Source of the DNA: an uncultured Clostridiaceae bacterium
GTDB taxonomy: Bacteria > Bacillota > Clostridia > Lachnospirales > Lachnospiraceae
Reading direction: 5' to 3'
Assembly: GCA_946185495.1 (NCBI GenBank)
Contig: CAMHJT010000010.1
Coordinates: 1-35,409, forward strand
Length of the DNA: 35,409 nt
Of this stretch, positions 22,450 to 31,102 are shown in pieces. The notes below the pieces were generated by a model. It saw only the letters and a list, made by a program, of their open reading frames with translations, was not told where the DNA came from and did no database searches. Position numbers and translations under genes: made by a program. How positions within the stretch are numbered: the stretch's first letter is position 1; each line of letters starts with the position of its first letter.

Positions 22450-23253
22450 TTAAAAGTATTCCTGAATCACTTCCAGCAGCCCGTCCTCGTCATTGGTTCT
22501 GTCCGTAACCACGTCAGCCGCCTCCCTGACCTCCTTCTGGGCGTTTGCCATCGCCACGCCCACGCCCGCATAGCGGATCATGGAGATATCATTATAGCCA
22601 TCCCCGCAGGCAATGGCCTGTTTCCTGTCCACGCCGAGCAGCGCAAACAGATGCTCCAGAGAAGCCGCCTTGTCAACGCCAGGCGGCATCGCCTCAATAA
22701 AATAAGGCTCCGACCGGTAGATGCTGAGAAGGTCCCCATAGCTTTGCTGCAGCTCTGCCTCCAGGGCCGGAGCGATATCCACCGGAGCTGTCATCAGGCA
22801 TTTATTGACTGGAAAATCCACATGGGAAACAAAGTCATTTACACGCATTAATTCCATATGGTTCAGGCGCGCCTCAAACTCCATATAAGCGTCAAACCTT
22901 GTCCCGGCAATGACGCAGTCCCCTTCATACGTGACAAAGCCCATATCATGCTCCTGCGCGTAATGATAAAGCGGTTCAATGCATTCCGGAGGAAATACCT
23001 GCTGGAATACCACCTCTCCGGTTGACACGCTCGTGATCCTGGCTCCGTTAAAGCAGAGCACATAGCCGCCATACGCCTTTAACTGCAGCTCCTCCGCCAC
23101 CCATTTCACGCCATGCGTCGGCCGGCCGGACGCAATCACAATCCGGTTTCCCTGCTTTTGAATGTCGATCAGCGCGTTCCGCACAGCGGGCGTAATTTCC
23201 TTGGCGCTGTTCGTCAGCGTTCCGTCGATATCCAATATCAAAACCCTGCTCAT
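22450..23253 (-). CDS. Cof-type HAD-IIB phosphatase
   Basis: 267 residues. Motif I DIDGTLTNS has the nucleophile Asp; motif II is IVIASGRPTHG; motif III is the Lys near VDKAASLEHL; motif IV is ACGDGYNDISMI. The cap between about 85 and 190 is of C2B type. Such enzymes dephosphorylate sugar phosphates, flavin or cofactor intermediates; specificity cannot be read from sequence. Its ATG overlaps the coaBC stop as ATGA, so it is made together with CoaBC. A role as a repair or control phosphatase for CoA intermediates is possible but is only inference from position. Confidence 0.9.
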   Translation of the reverse strand: MSRVLILDIDGTLTNSAKEITPAVRNALIDIQKQGNRIVIASGRPTHGVKWVAEELQLKAYGGYVLCFNGARITSVSTGEVVFQQVFPPECIEPLYHYAQEHDMGFVTYEGDCVIAGTRFDAYMEFEARLNHMELMRVNDFVSHVDFPVNKCLMTAPVDIAPALEAELQQSYGDLLSIYRSEPYFIEAMPPGVDKAASLEHLFALLGVDRKQAIACGDGYNDISMIRYAGVGVAMANAQKEVREAADVVTDRTNDEDGLLEVIQEYF

Positions 23254-24452
23254 ACTGTCACCTCGCTTATGGCGCGCATTTCTTTCAGAATCTCCACCGC
23301 CACCTCGTCCTTCGTCATGATCGGCAGCTCCCTCATGCCGTTTTTCCGGATCAGCGTCACCACATTCGTATCCGTTCCAAAGCCGGCGCCCTCTACCTTC
23401 AGGTTATTTGCCGCGATCAGGTCCACATGCTTTTGTTCCAGCTTCTTTACCGCATTGCCGATCAGATCCTGTGTCTCCATCGCAAATCCACAGATTACCT
23501 GTCCGGCTCTCCGGTGTTCACCCAGATACCGGAGAATGTCCACCGTCCGTTTCAGCATGATGTTTAGCTCCCCATCCTGCTTTTTGAGTTTCTCATCCGC
23601 CGTCTCAAGCGGCGTATAGTCCGCCACAGCCGCCGATTTGATAATAAAATCCATCTGTTCATAGCGTTCCCTGACCGCCTCAAACATATCCTGCGCGCTT
23701 ACCACAGGCACCACCTCCACAAACGGCGGCGGCGCGATCTGCACAGGTCCCGTCACCAGCGTGACATCCGCCCCGCGTTCCATGGCGCAGCGCGCGATCG
23801 CGTATCCCATTTTTCCGGTGGAATGGTTGGAGATAAATCTTACAGGATCGATTGCCTCTCTGGTCGGTCCGGCCGTGACCAGAACCTTCTTTCCGATCAG
23901 ATCCTTCTCATAGTGAAGCTCCCTCAGGATATAGGACATCAGCACATCCTCTGGCGGCAGCTTTCCTTTTCCCGTATCCCCGCAGGCCAGGCGCCCGCTG
24001 TCCGGCGAAATCACCTTGTAACCGTATTGCCCAAGCTTATTCAGGTTGTCCTGCACGATCGGATTCTCATACATATTGGTGTTCATGGCAGGCGCGATGT
24101 ATTTCGGCGCCCTGCAGGCCATGATCGTCGTGGTCAGCATATCATCCGCGATGCCGCCCGCAATCTTCCCGATCACATTGGCTGAAGCAGGGGCAACCAG
24201 AAACAGGTCCGCCCGTTTCGCCAGCGCGATATGCTCCACCTGAAATTCAAAATCGCGGTCAAAGGTATCCACGAGACACTTATGCCCTGTCAGTGTCTCA
24301 AAAGTAATCGGATTGATGAAATTCACCGCGTTTTTCGTCATAATGACATTGACATCTGCCCCCTGCTTCACCAGCATGCTGGCCAGATTGGCAATCTTGT
24401 AAGCCGCAATCGAGCCGGTTACTCCCAGCACAATCGTTTTTCCCTGCAGCAT
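23250..24452 (-). CDS. coaBC: Bifunctional phosphopantothenoylcysteine decarboxylase/phosphopantothenate-cysteine ligase
   Basis: 400 residues from ATG at 24452 with GGAGG eight bases upstream; a 15-codon extension is rejected. CoaC half (1-185): flavin-binding GVTGSIAAYKIANL, active-site His in VEHIALAKRADLFLVAPASA, substrate-binding PAMNTNMYENP, and the Cys lid in GRLACGDTGKGKL. CoaB half (190-400): VLVTAGPTREAIDPVRFISN, HSTGKMGYAIA and AAVADYTP. It joins 4'-phosphopantothenate to cysteine and decarboxylates the product to 4'-phosphopantetheine. It is separated from panD by a repeat element and overlaps the HAD gene. Confidence 0.97.
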   Translation of the reverse strand: MLQGKTIVLGVTGSIAAYKIANLASMLVKQGADVNVIMTKNAVNFINPITFETLTGHKCLVDTFDRDFEFQVEHIALAKRADLFLVAPASANVIGKIAGGIADDMLTTTIMACRAPKYIAPAMNTNMYENPIVQDNLNKLGQYGYKVISPDSGRLACGDTGKGKLPPEDVLMSYILRELHYEKDLIGKKVLVTAGPTREAIDPVRFISNHSTGKMGYAIARCAMERGADVTLVTGPVQIAPPPFVEVVPVVSAQDMFEAVRERYEQMDFIIKSAAVADYTPLETADEKLKKQDGELNIMLKRTVDILRYLGEHRRAGQVICGFAMETQDLIGNAVKKLEQKHVDLIAANNLKVEGAGFGTDTNVVTLIRKNGMRELPIMTKDEVAVEILKEMRAISEVTV

Positions 24453-24485
24453 GTTCCTACCTCCGTTATTATAAATTGACAGACA

Positions 24486-24633
24486 TTTGCGAAACAATAC
24501 GCTTTTTCTGCCGGCTTTGTACCGGATATCTATTCTTTCCCGGCTAACGTTCCTGATGCCGGCGAAAAAACATATATCCTGCCAGAAGCCTCAATCTGCA
24601 TTTTGAGTTTCGCAATTTTTTGAGTTTCGCAAT
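24486..24633. repeat. Intergenic repeat copy A (MITE-like) between panD and coaBC
   Basis: The body 24486-24616 aligns along its length with 25104-25233 (same order of blocks, about three quarters identical by eye). It starts TTTGCGAAAC and ends GTTTCGCAAT, giving a 9-bp perfect terminal inverted repeat (TTGCGAAAC). The right end is duplicated (GAGTTTCGCAATT again up to about 24633). No open reading frame inside. Internal GCCGGC-containing arms could fold. Confidence 0.75.
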
Positions 24634-24678
24634 TACCTGAATAGAATGCTTTAGATAATTTTGGTCACTCTCTGAACA

Positions 24679-25068
24679 TCATACCGGTCCGAGCTCTCCA
24701 TGTTTTTCATAGCTGGATACCTGCACGACCGCATTTTCCTCATCCACAAATACAACCCTGGGCCTGTGCGTCTTCGCCTCCTCCGGCGTCATCTGCGCAT
24801 AGCACATGATGATGACATGGTCTCCCACAGCCACCTGCCTGGCCGCGGCGCCGTTTAAGCAGATCATGCCGCTGCCTGGCTCCCCGGCTATGGTATAGGT
24901 TTCAAACCGGTTGCCGTTTTCCACGTCCACGATCTGCACATATTCATATTCTAAAATGCCGGCCGCCTCCATCAGCTCCGGATCCACCGTAATGCTTCCC
25001 ACGTAGTGAAGCTCCGCCTGGCGAACCACGGCGCGGTGGATTTTTCCCTTTAACATCGTAACTAACAT
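24679..25068 (-). CDS. panD: Aspartate 1-decarboxylase proenzyme
   Basis: 129 residues, typical length. The self-cleavage site Gly24-Ser25 lies in [10 protein letters not shown]; Ser25 becomes the pyruvoyl group. Also seen: [11 protein letters not shown] at the start, the NGAAAR block, and VIIMCYAQM. It makes beta-alanine for PanC. The ATG has GGAGGAGG upstream. Unusually, the gene is bracketed by two copies of a ~130-bp intergenic repeat within the operon, so these could also have moved or copied the gene. Confidence 0.97.
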   Translation of the reverse strand: MLVTMLKGKIHRAVVRQAELHYVGSITVDPELMEAAGILEYEYVQIVDVENGNRFETYTIAGEPGSGMICLNGAAARQVAVGDHVIIMCYAQMTPEEAKTHRPRVVFVDEENAVVQVSSYEKHGELGPV

Positions 25069-25103
25069 CTGTATCCTCCTCCAAATATGTTAGTTTTAAG
25101 GTG

Positions 25104-25233
25104 TTTGCGAAACAAAATACTTCTTCGACCGGCTCCTGACAGAATTTATATTTTTCTTGGCTGACGTTCCTAATGCCGGCAAAAAAATATATATCCCGCC
25201 AGAAGCCGCAATCTACATTCTGAATTTCGCAAT
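25104..25233. repeat. Intergenic repeat copy B (MITE-like) between panC and panD
   Basis: 130 bp matching copy A at 24486-24616 in the same orientation. It begins TTTGCGAAAC and ends ATTTCGCAAT, with a shared core GACGTTCCTAATGCCGGC (CTAACGTTCCTGATGCCGGC in copy A). No coding capacity. Confidence 0.75.
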
Positions 25234-25253
25234 GTTAGTTCTTATCTGGATTC

Positions 25254-26096
25254 CTACATCAGAATCCGGTTGTCGATCAGCCTCGTGGTTCCGATATACA
25301 CTGCAATCGCGATGAGCACGGGATGCTCTATTTTGTCAATCGGCTGGATGGTGTCGAAGCTAACCACCTCCACATAATCTATTTTCGCAATAGGGCAGGC
25401 AGAGATTTTGTCCGTGATCAGCTGGCGGATCTTCGCCGCGTCCTTCTCCCCGGCTTCAATTGCCTTCATAGCCTCCTCCAGGGACTGATTCAGGATAACG
25501 GCCTGTGCCCGCTCCTCCGGCGACAGATAGGTATTGCGGGAACTCTTGGCCAGTCCGTCCTCCTCCCGGATGATCGGACATCCGATGATCTCAATATCAA
25601 AATTCAGATCCATCACCATCCTGCGGATGATAGCAAGCTGCTGGGCGTCCTTCTGTCCAAAATAAGCACGGTCAGCCGGAATGATGTGAAACAGCTTTGA
25701 CACAACCGTCTGCACGCCTCTGAAATGCACCGGGCGGCTGGCGCCGCACAGCTTCTCCGGCAGGGTATGCATATCCACATAAGCGGAGAAATCCGGCCCG
25801 TACATCTCCTCCACCTCCGGGTGAAAGATCAGGTCCACGCCCGCCTTCTCGCAGATCGCCGCATCATGCTCCAGATCCCTCGGATACGCCTCATAATCCT
25901 CATTTGGTCCAAACTGCATGGGATTCACAAAAACACTCACTGCCACCCTGTCATTCTCTCTGCGGGCACGCTCCATCAGGCTCTGATGCCCCTCATGCAG
26001 ATATCCCATAGTCGGCACCAGCCCCACGGAAAGTCCCTGCGCCTTCCACTCTTTCACCTGTTTTCTTGTCTCCTCTATCGATCCTGATATCTTCAT
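25254..26096 (-). CDS. panC: Pantothenate synthetase (pantoate-beta-alanine ligase)
   Basis: 280 residues from ATG at 26096 (MKISGSIEETRKQ) with GAGGAGG six bases upstream; an upstream 41-codon extension overlaps panB and is rejected. The nucleotidyltransferase motif is PTMGYLHEGHQSLM (HEGH as the HxGH). The Gln-rich loop GQKDAQQLAIIRRM and the KSSRN site in LAKSSRNTYLSPEER bind pantoate and ATP. It joins pantoate and beta-alanine. It follows panB by 28 bases. Confidence 0.97.
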   Translation of the reverse strand: MKISGSIEETRKQVKEWKAQGLSVGLVPTMGYLHEGHQSLMERARRENDRVAVSVFVNPMQFGPNEDYEAYPRDLEHDAAICEKAGVDLIFHPEVEEMYGPDFSAYVDMHTLPEKLCGASRPVHFRGVQTVVSKLFHIIPADRAYFGQKDAQQLAIIRRMVMDLNFDIEIIGCPIIREEDGLAKSSRNTYLSPEERAQAVILNQSLEEAMKAIEAGEKDAAKIRQLITDKISACPIAKIDYVEVVSFDTIQPIDKIEHPVLIAIAVYIGTTRLIDNRILM

Positions 26097-26124
26097 TTTT
26101 TCCTCCTCAGATTTCATCCATCTC

Positions 26125-26952
26125 CTAATACAGTTTCTCAAGCACCTCATCGCTGATCCCGTACTCATGCTCCTTCGACGGGAATGTCCCTGCCTTGACC
26201 TCAGCGTCATAGGCGGCAAACGCCTCCTTCATCACAGATCCGATATCCGCGAAGCGCTTTACAAACTTAGGCGTAAAGTCTGAGAACATGCCGAGCATAT
26301 CCTGATATACCAGCACCTGTCCGTCGCAGACATTGCCCGCCCCGATTCCGATCGTCGGGATCGATACCGTCTCTGTCACAATCTCAGCCAGCTTTGCCGG
26401 AACACATTCCAGCACAACCGCAAACGCGCCCGCCTCCTCCACGGCCCTGGCGTCCTCGATCAGCTTCTTAGCGGCTGCCTCCGTCTTGCCCTGCACCTTA
26501 AATCCGCCAAACGCGTTGATGGACTGCGGCGTCAGGCCGAGATGCGCGCACACCGGAATTCCCGCAGCCACAATGGCCTTGATCTGCGGGCAGACCTCCA
26601 CGCCGCCCTCCAGCTTGACAGCTCCCGCGCGTCCCTCCTTCATCAGGCGGCCGGCATTGACCACCGCGTCATACACCGAGGTCTGATAGCTCATAAACGG
26701 CATGTCACAGACAACCAGCGCGTTTTTAGCTCCGCGCGCCACTGCAGCGCTGTGATGGATCATATCCTCCATGGTGACAGAGATCGTGTCCTCATAGCCT
26801 AAGATCACATTTCCAAGGGAATCCCCGATCAGGATCGAATTCACTCCCGCCTCATCGATCAGCTTGGCGGTGGAGTAATCATAGGCTGTCAGCATGGACA
26901 GCTTTTCCCCTTTTTCCTTTGCCGCCTTGAAGGTCATCACTGTATTTTTCAT
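26125..26952 (-). CDS. panB: 3-methyl-2-oxobutanoate hydroxymethyltransferase
   Basis: 275 residues, full length. Metal-binding and substrate residues lie in [46 protein letters not shown] and [23 protein letters not shown] is the usual late block. It adds a hydroxymethyl group from methylene-tetrahydrofolate to alpha-ketoisovalerate, giving ketopantoate. ATG follows AAAGGAG. It lies 64 bases after the DUF2520 reductase and 28 before panC. Confidence 0.97.
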   Translation of the reverse strand: MKNTVMTFKAAKEKGEKLSMLTAYDYSTAKLIDEAGVNSILIGDSLGNVILGYEDTISVTMEDMIHHSAAVARGAKNALVVCDMPFMSYQTSVYDAVVNAGRLMKEGRAGAVKLEGGVEVCPQIKAIVAAGIPVCAHLGLTPQSINAFGGFKVQGKTEAAAKKLIEDARAVEEAGAFAVVLECVPAKLAEIVTETVSIPTIGIGAGNVCDGQVLVYQDMLGMFSDFTPKFVKRFADIGSVMKEAFAAYDAEVKAGTFPSKEHEYGISDEVLEKLY

Positions 26953-27016
26953 AGCAAACTCCTTTCCAGAGGCAGAACTGCCTCCCTGATTTCAAGATAA
27001 GCAATTCGCGTCATTC

Positions 27017-27877
27017 TCAGACATCATGGCGCAGGATCGCCATCATACTCTCATAATCCCTTTCCGGGTTCTTCTGCTCCGCAAGCCGGAGCAATTCCTT
27101 TCCACAGGTAAGATAGATCTCTTTTTCACTTTCCTCCAGAACCGCAAGATGCTTCTGCACCGTTTCAAGATCCCCTCTCTCTATGGGGCCGGTCAGCGCC
27201 TGTACACATCCGTTTTCTATCACCCGCTCCACATTTTCACGCACCAGCGTCGCGGTAAAGCGCCTTGCCGCCTCCTCAGAAAAACCGCAGCGTTCCAAAA
27301 GCTGATAGCCCATGGACAGGACGCCCACTACATGATTGCTCAAAATGCTCGCGGCTGCGTGGTACGCAGGCTTGCACTCCTTCCGGATCACCTCTGCCGG
27401 ATTGCCCGTCAATTCAAATATCCTCTGCCATACAGTAACAGCCTGCGGCGCTCCCTCCAGGGTAAAGCATACCTCCTGCAATTGTTCATAAACGGATTCT
27501 CTGCTGCTGAACGCAAACATGGGATGGATCGACAATGGATACGCGCCATGCGCTTCGATCCCTGAAAACACATCAGATGACAAGGAGCCACTTAAATGGC
27601 AGATGATTCTGCCCTCCAGATTCTCTTTGCTGATGGATTCCCATACACCTTTTACCGCTCCGTCCGGAGTCGATATGATCAGGGTATCCACTGCCGCCAG
27701 CACCTCCTCCGGCGTATGAAAATATGCCGAACCGGTATAGGCGGCTGCCCATTTGGCTTCTTCTTCCATTATACTATAATATCCGGCCACCTGCATTCCT
27801 GCCTGCCCCGCCTTGTCCGCAAAATATCTGCCAAGGCTGCAGCCTGCCCTGCCGGCGCCAATAAAACCTACCTTCAT
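27017..27877 (-). CDS. panG: Rossmann/DUF2520 protein, probable ketopantoate reductase PanG
   Basis: 286 residues from ATG at 27877 (MKVGFIGAGRAGCSLGRYF), after GGGGTGAT. The N-terminal Rossmann domain has the nucleotide loop GAGRAG, then TLIISTPDGAV and CHLSGSLSSDVF. The C-terminal DUF2520 helical domain (about 135-286) has KPAYHAAASILSNHVVGVL with the conserved Lys and His. PanG of this family was shown to reduce ketopantoate in Francisella. Here the gene opens an operon with panB, panC and panD and no panE or ilvC is seen nearby, which fits. The reaction is assigned from family plus context. Confidence 0.82.
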   Translation of the reverse strand: MKVGFIGAGRAGCSLGRYFADKAGQAGMQVAGYYSIMEEEAKWAAAYTGSAYFHTPEEVLAAVDTLIISTPDGAVKGVWESISKENLEGRIICHLSGSLSSDVFSGIEAHGAYPLSIHPMFAFSSRESVYEQLQEVCFTLEGAPQAVTVWQRIFELTGNPAEVIRKECKPAYHAAASILSNHVVGVLSMGYQLLERCGFSEEAARRFTATLVRENVERVIENGCVQALTGPIERGDLETVQKHLAVLEESEKEIYLTCGKELLRLAEQKNPERDYESMMAILRHDV

Positions 27878-27945
27878 GTCATCACCCCGTTTCTGTGACA
27901 ACACTCATCATCCGATGCAGTTTCTTTCGAATACCGCTCATCAGT

Positions 27946-27974
27946 AATGTAGCATGTTTGAACAGGATTTGCAA
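27946..27974 (-). promoter_or_regulatory. Sigma-A promoter of the pantothenate/CoA operon
   Basis: On the minus strand TTGCAA (27969-27974), a 17-bp spacer, then TACATT (27946-27951), about 70 bases before panG. Confidence 0.65.
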
Positions 27975-27997
27975 GAATTTTTATTCATACAATCCGA

Positions 27998-28759
27998 CTA
28001 CGAAATATCATCAAATCCATACCTGATCGCCTTCAATATCACCGCCCCTGTGACAGCGGCAGCGGTCAGGAATACATAGATCAGAAAAAGGCCGACTTTA
28101 TGGTCATAGACCTCCAGATATTGCACCGTCGAAAATGCCATAAAGAATCCCGGAAGAAATGCAACCAGCGTTTCAACCCCTAAAAAAGCGGCGCAGGCCC
28201 TCATCCGGAAGCCTCTGCGGAGCATCCAGGCCAGCCCGGCAAACACGGCCGTATGGATCAGAAAGAATAGTATCCTCTCATAGGAAGACAGAAAAAGCTG
28301 CACATTTGTGACAACCAGATCCCCGACGTCTTTTTTCACCAGCTCGATTCCGGATTTCACACTCTGATAACCGACAAGCAATACGGCCTCCGCCATGCCG
28401 TAGGAAAGCCCGAAAACCGCCGCCTGCGCGAAAGACAGTCTCTTATCCCTGAAACGGGTCAGAACCGCATACGCGGGCAGCAGCATTAGCAACGCCTCCA
28501 CAAACGACAACAGAAAAAGGCTTGGCAGATAATGCTCCTGCACAGACTGCGCAAGTCCCGCCTTCGTGATGGCCCAGGCAAGCCCTCTCTCTCTGAGTCC
28601 CCATTGAAATATGACATACATCAGGATTCCTGCAAGTGAAAATAACAGGATTCCCTTTCTCTCCTGCTTTCTCTTGACTGCGGAAACCACAATCAGCAAA
28701 AGCGGAAGCAGAAGGCTCACCAGCGCAGTCAGCCCGAGCGCCGTTATCGTTACCGCCAT
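27998..28759 (-). CDS. YhfC-like intramembrane metalloprotease family protein
   Basis: 253 residues with about seven membrane helices. Family marks are FGLSYGMAEAVLLVG (a Glu in a helix), YERILFFLIHTAVFAGLAW (Glu-Arg and a following His), and YDHKVGLFLIYV (Asp-His). The conserved Glu/His/Asp in membrane helices suggest a zinc-dependent intramembrane protease; activity is not established for this family. The gene follows the zinc-binding lipoprotein by 100 bases, with a terminator-like hairpin just upstream of its GAGGAGGGG ribosome site, so partial read-through is possible. Confidence 0.8.
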   Translation of the reverse strand: MAVTITALGLTALVSLLLPLLLIVVSAVKRKQERKGILLFSLAGILMYVIFQWGLRERGLAWAITKAGLAQSVQEHYLPSLFLLSFVEALLMLLPAYAVLTRFRDKRLSFAQAAVFGLSYGMAEAVLLVGYQSVKSGIELVKKDVGDLVVTNVQLFLSSYERILFFLIHTAVFAGLAWMLRRGFRMRACAAFLGVETLVAFLPGFFMAFSTVQYLEVYDHKVGLFLIYVFLTAAAVTGAVILKAIRYGFDDIS

Positions 28760-28776
28760 TTTTTCCCCTCCTCTAT

Positions 28777-28800
28777 AAAAGCGGTTTATGACCGCCTTTT
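28777..28800 (-). terminator. Terminator or attenuator after the zinc-binding lipoprotein gene
   Basis: On the minus strand AAAAGGCGGT, a CATAA loop, then ACCGCTTTT with one bulge. It lies directly before the ribosome site of the YhfC-like gene. A second stem, CCGGCTT/AAGCCGG, lies between it and the lipoprotein stop. Confidence 0.5.
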
Positions 28801-28859
28801 CTTCCCGGCTTCCAGGCTCCAGGCTATAAAGCTCCCATGTAAGCCGGTATTATCACAGC

Positions 28860-29759
28860 CTATTTTAAGGCTCTTTCAAGCGCCTCCAGATTCTGCTCCA
28901 TCAGCCCGATATAGTCAAGACCCTCTGCCTCCTGTTCGGCTGTCAGCCCCTCCACAGGATTCAGCACATCAGTGTCAGCTCCCACCTCATCGGCAATGGT
29001 CTGCGCTACCTTGGGACTTACAAGCTCCTCAAAGAAGATGACCTTGATCTCATGCTCCCTGCAAAAATCGATGATCTCCTTAAGCCTTGCGGAATCCGGC
29101 TCGGAATCAGCCGTCAGTCCCTCCACCGCCTCCTGCTTCAGTCCATACTCATCACAGAGATAGCCAAAGGCCTCATGAGCCACTACGATAGTGTCGCCTG
29201 AACACTCTGAGATCGTTTTTTTATACTGTTCATCCAAAGCCCGGAGCTGTCTGCTGTACTCCTCAAAATTCTGCTCATAATACTCCGCGTTCGCCTGATC
29301 CAGACCGATCAACGCCTCCATGATCGTCTGGCATTCCAGGATCGCGTTCTCCACGCTCAGCCAGGTATGCGGATCCATTCTGTGGTGTGCCTCAAACTTG
29401 TCCACCTTCACCGCAGCCTCCACCACAACAAGATTCCGGTTGGACAGGGCAGCCAGCGTCTTGTCGACAAAGCTCTCCATGCCCGCGCCGTTATAGAAAA
29501 ACAGGTCCGCCTTCTCCAAAAGCTGCATATCTCCCGTGGACAGTTCAAAATCATGAGGCTCCACGCCTGCCGGAACCAGATTAACGATCTCCGCCTTATC
29601 TCCTGCAATATGCTTCGCGAAGTCATAGACCGGATAAATGCTGGTCACAATGGAAATCTTACCCTTTCCCTGAAAGCCCGTTCCACCTCCTGCTGCTTCA
29701 CATCCGGTCATGCAGACCGCCAGAACCACAAGCAGAACGCCTGTAATCATTTTTTTCAT
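28860..29759 (-). CDS. Zinc/manganese ABC transporter substrate-binding lipoprotein (ZnuA/AdcA type)
   Basis: 299 residues from ATG at 29759, with GAGGTG about nine bases upstream; a GTG three codons earlier is possible. Lipobox VCMTGC. Cluster A-1 metal ligands: His in PAGVEPHDFELSTGD, His in RMDPHTWLSVENA (after a short His-rich EAHHR), His in VVAHEAFGYLCDEYGL, and an acidic ligand near the C-terminus. The family captures zinc or manganese outside the membrane. No permease or ATPase gene is adjacent, so it is an orphan that must use a transporter coded elsewhere. It follows a 73-residue helical protein gene. Confidence 0.92.
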   Translation of the reverse strand: MKKMITGVLLVVLAVCMTGCEAAGGGTGFQGKGKISIVTSIYPVYDFAKHIAGDKAEIVNLVPAGVEPHDFELSTGDMQLLEKADLFFYNGAGMESFVDKTLAALSNRNLVVVEAAVKVDKFEAHHRMDPHTWLSVENAILECQTIMEALIGLDQANAEYYEQNFEEYSRQLRALDEQYKKTISECSGDTIVVAHEAFGYLCDEYGLKQEAVEGLTADSEPDSARLKEIIDFCREHEIKVIFFEELVSPKVAQTIADEVGADTDVLNPVEGLTAEQEAEGLDYIGLMEQNLEALERALK

Positions 29760-29773
29760 GTCCTTCACCTCTT

Positions 29774-29995
29774 CTAATGATGATAATCCGCCAGCCTGAC
29801 CGTATAGTCATCCGCGATCTTCCTGTATTTCAGATAATCCTTTTCCTTAAGGCTTCCCTCCTGGCGGCAGGTCTCAAGCCGCGCGTGCAGCCGCTTTAAC
29901 GCGTCGTGCGCCAGATCCTTGTAATTATTTGCCAGATTCATCTGTAAATCATTGAGAATGGAATCCAGCTCCTGCTTCGTCTTGTTTCTGAACAT
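29774..29995 (-). CDS. Small helical protein of unknown function before the zinc-binding lipoprotein gene
   Basis: 73 residues from ATG at 29995 (MFRNKTKQELDSILNDLQMN), five bases after GGAGG; a 15-codon extension is rejected. Wholly helical and charged, one Cys, ending ADYHH. No signal peptide or membrane helix. It ends 14 bases before the lipoprotein ATG and shares its transcript. No family recognised; the His-His end could bind metal, but that is weak. Confidence 0.68.
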   Translation of the reverse strand: MFRNKTKQELDSILNDLQMNLANNYKDLAHDALKRLHARLETCRQEGSLKEKDYLKYRKIADDYTVRLADYHH

Positions 29996-30204
29996 CATTT
30001 CCTCCATTTCCCCGATCTCAGGCAGCCCCGACCGCATCATCTCCTGTTCAGGCTCTGCCCAATTTCCAGCTTCACATGCCGCGAATTCCTGTCAGGGCTC
30101 CGCCCGCGCCCCGGCTTCATCTGCCCGCATACCCGCATTTCACCGGTTGTTCCTGCGTATTGTCTCCGGCAATAACGCTCACGGCGCTTCTTCATATACT
30201 AGAT

Positions 30205-30233
30205 AATATAATCGTTTCCCAACAATTTGTAAA
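30205..30233 (-). promoter_or_regulatory. Promoter of the zinc-binding lipoprotein operon, overlapping a divergent -10
   Basis: On the minus strand TTTACA (30228-30233), a 17-bp spacer, TATATT (30205-30210). A plus-strand TATAAT (30207-30212) with a weak -35 could drive the protease gene, so the two -10 boxes share bases. The minus-strand leader is about 200 bases long; the 245-bp gap holds no clear gene and I see no convincing Zur palindrome. Confidence 0.55.
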
Positions 30234-30241
30234 GAGCAGAG

Positions 30242-31102
30242 GTGACACACTTGTCTTCAGCCAAACTACCCGCCACCATCTCAGGAGCCTACCGTTTGCA
30301 CAGAAGAGGAATTACCGGAAAAAATATCACCGTTGCCGTCATGGATTCCGGTCTCGCCGCGCACCCGGACCTTAAACTGGAGCGCGTTCCGGCATTTGTC
30401 GATTTCATTGCCGGAGCCGGTTCCCTGTATGATGACTATGGGCACGGAACCCATGTCACCGGCATCCTTTCCTCCTCTGTGATCGGCATTGCGCCTGAGA
30501 GCCGGATCGTAAGCCTGAAGGTTCTGGACCGCTACGGCAACGGAAGCTCGGAAGGTTTTATCCGCGCCATTCAATGGCTTCTGGAGAAGCAGCAGGCCTA
30601 TAATATCCGGATCTGCAATATCTCGATCGGCGGCAACACGCCGGAGCTTGGCAGGGAAGACAATCCCCTGAACCACTGGGTCGAAAAGCTATGGGCATCC
30701 GGCGTGATCGTCTGCTGCTCGGCGGGCAACAACGGTCCGCGCCCCGGATCCATCACCGCGCCGGGCAACTGCCGGAAGGTCATCACCGTAGGCTCGTATG
30801 ACGGAAAGCATTTTTCCTCCGCCGGCCCCCTGCTTCCCTACATCACAAAACCGGAGCTGGTCGCTCCCGGCTACCACATTCTTGGAACAAAGCCGGGCGG
30901 CGGCTACAGCATCAAGAACGGCACCTCCATGTCCGTCCCCTTTATCAGCGGAGCCTGCGCCCTGCTCCTCCAGAAAATGCCGCAGCTCACGAACGATCAG
31001 GTGAAAATCCGCCTGATGGAAGCCTCTCATACCGTTCCCTGGCTTCCCTACAACATGCAGGGAGCAGGCATCCTAAACCTGGAGCGCCTGTTATCTCTTT
31101 AG
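30242..31102 (+). CDS. Subtilisin-like serine protease (S8), intracellular type
   Basis: 286 residues from GTG at 30242. A TTG at 30251, with AGAGGTGA at better spacing, is an equally good start (283 residues). The catalytic triad is clear: Asp in VAVMDSGLAAHPDL, His in DDYGHGTHVTGILSS, Ser in NGTSMSVPFISGACAL; the oxyanion Asn lies in CCSAGNNGPRPGS. There is no signal peptide and almost no propeptide, so it resembles intracellular subtilisins. Its stop touches the helicase stop at 31103 with no bases between, in converging orientation. Confidence 0.93.
   Translation: MTHLSSAKLPATISGAYRLHRRGITGKNITVAVMDSGLAAHPDLKLERVPAFVDFIAGAGSLYDDYGHGTHVTGILSSSVIGIAPESRIVSLKVLDRYGNGSSEGFIRAIQWLLEKQQAYNIRICNISIGGNTPELGREDNPLNHWVEKLWASGVIVCCSAGNNGPRPGSITAPGNCRKVITVGSYDGKHFSSAGPLLPYITKPELVAPGYHILGTKPGGGYSIKNGTSMSVPFISGACALLLQKMPQLTNDQVKIRLMEASHTVPWLPYNMQGAGILNLERLLSL

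Noticed and set aside
30023-30193. 55-codon frame in the leader of the zinc-binding lipoprotein operon
   Set aside because: Arg-rich, Gly-rich composition with no good ribosome site and no recognisable family; more likely untranslated leader.
29996-30241. Zur operator in front of the zinc-binding lipoprotein operon
   Set aside because: No convincing TAAT/ATTA-type palindrome could be found by eye near the -35/-10 boxes.
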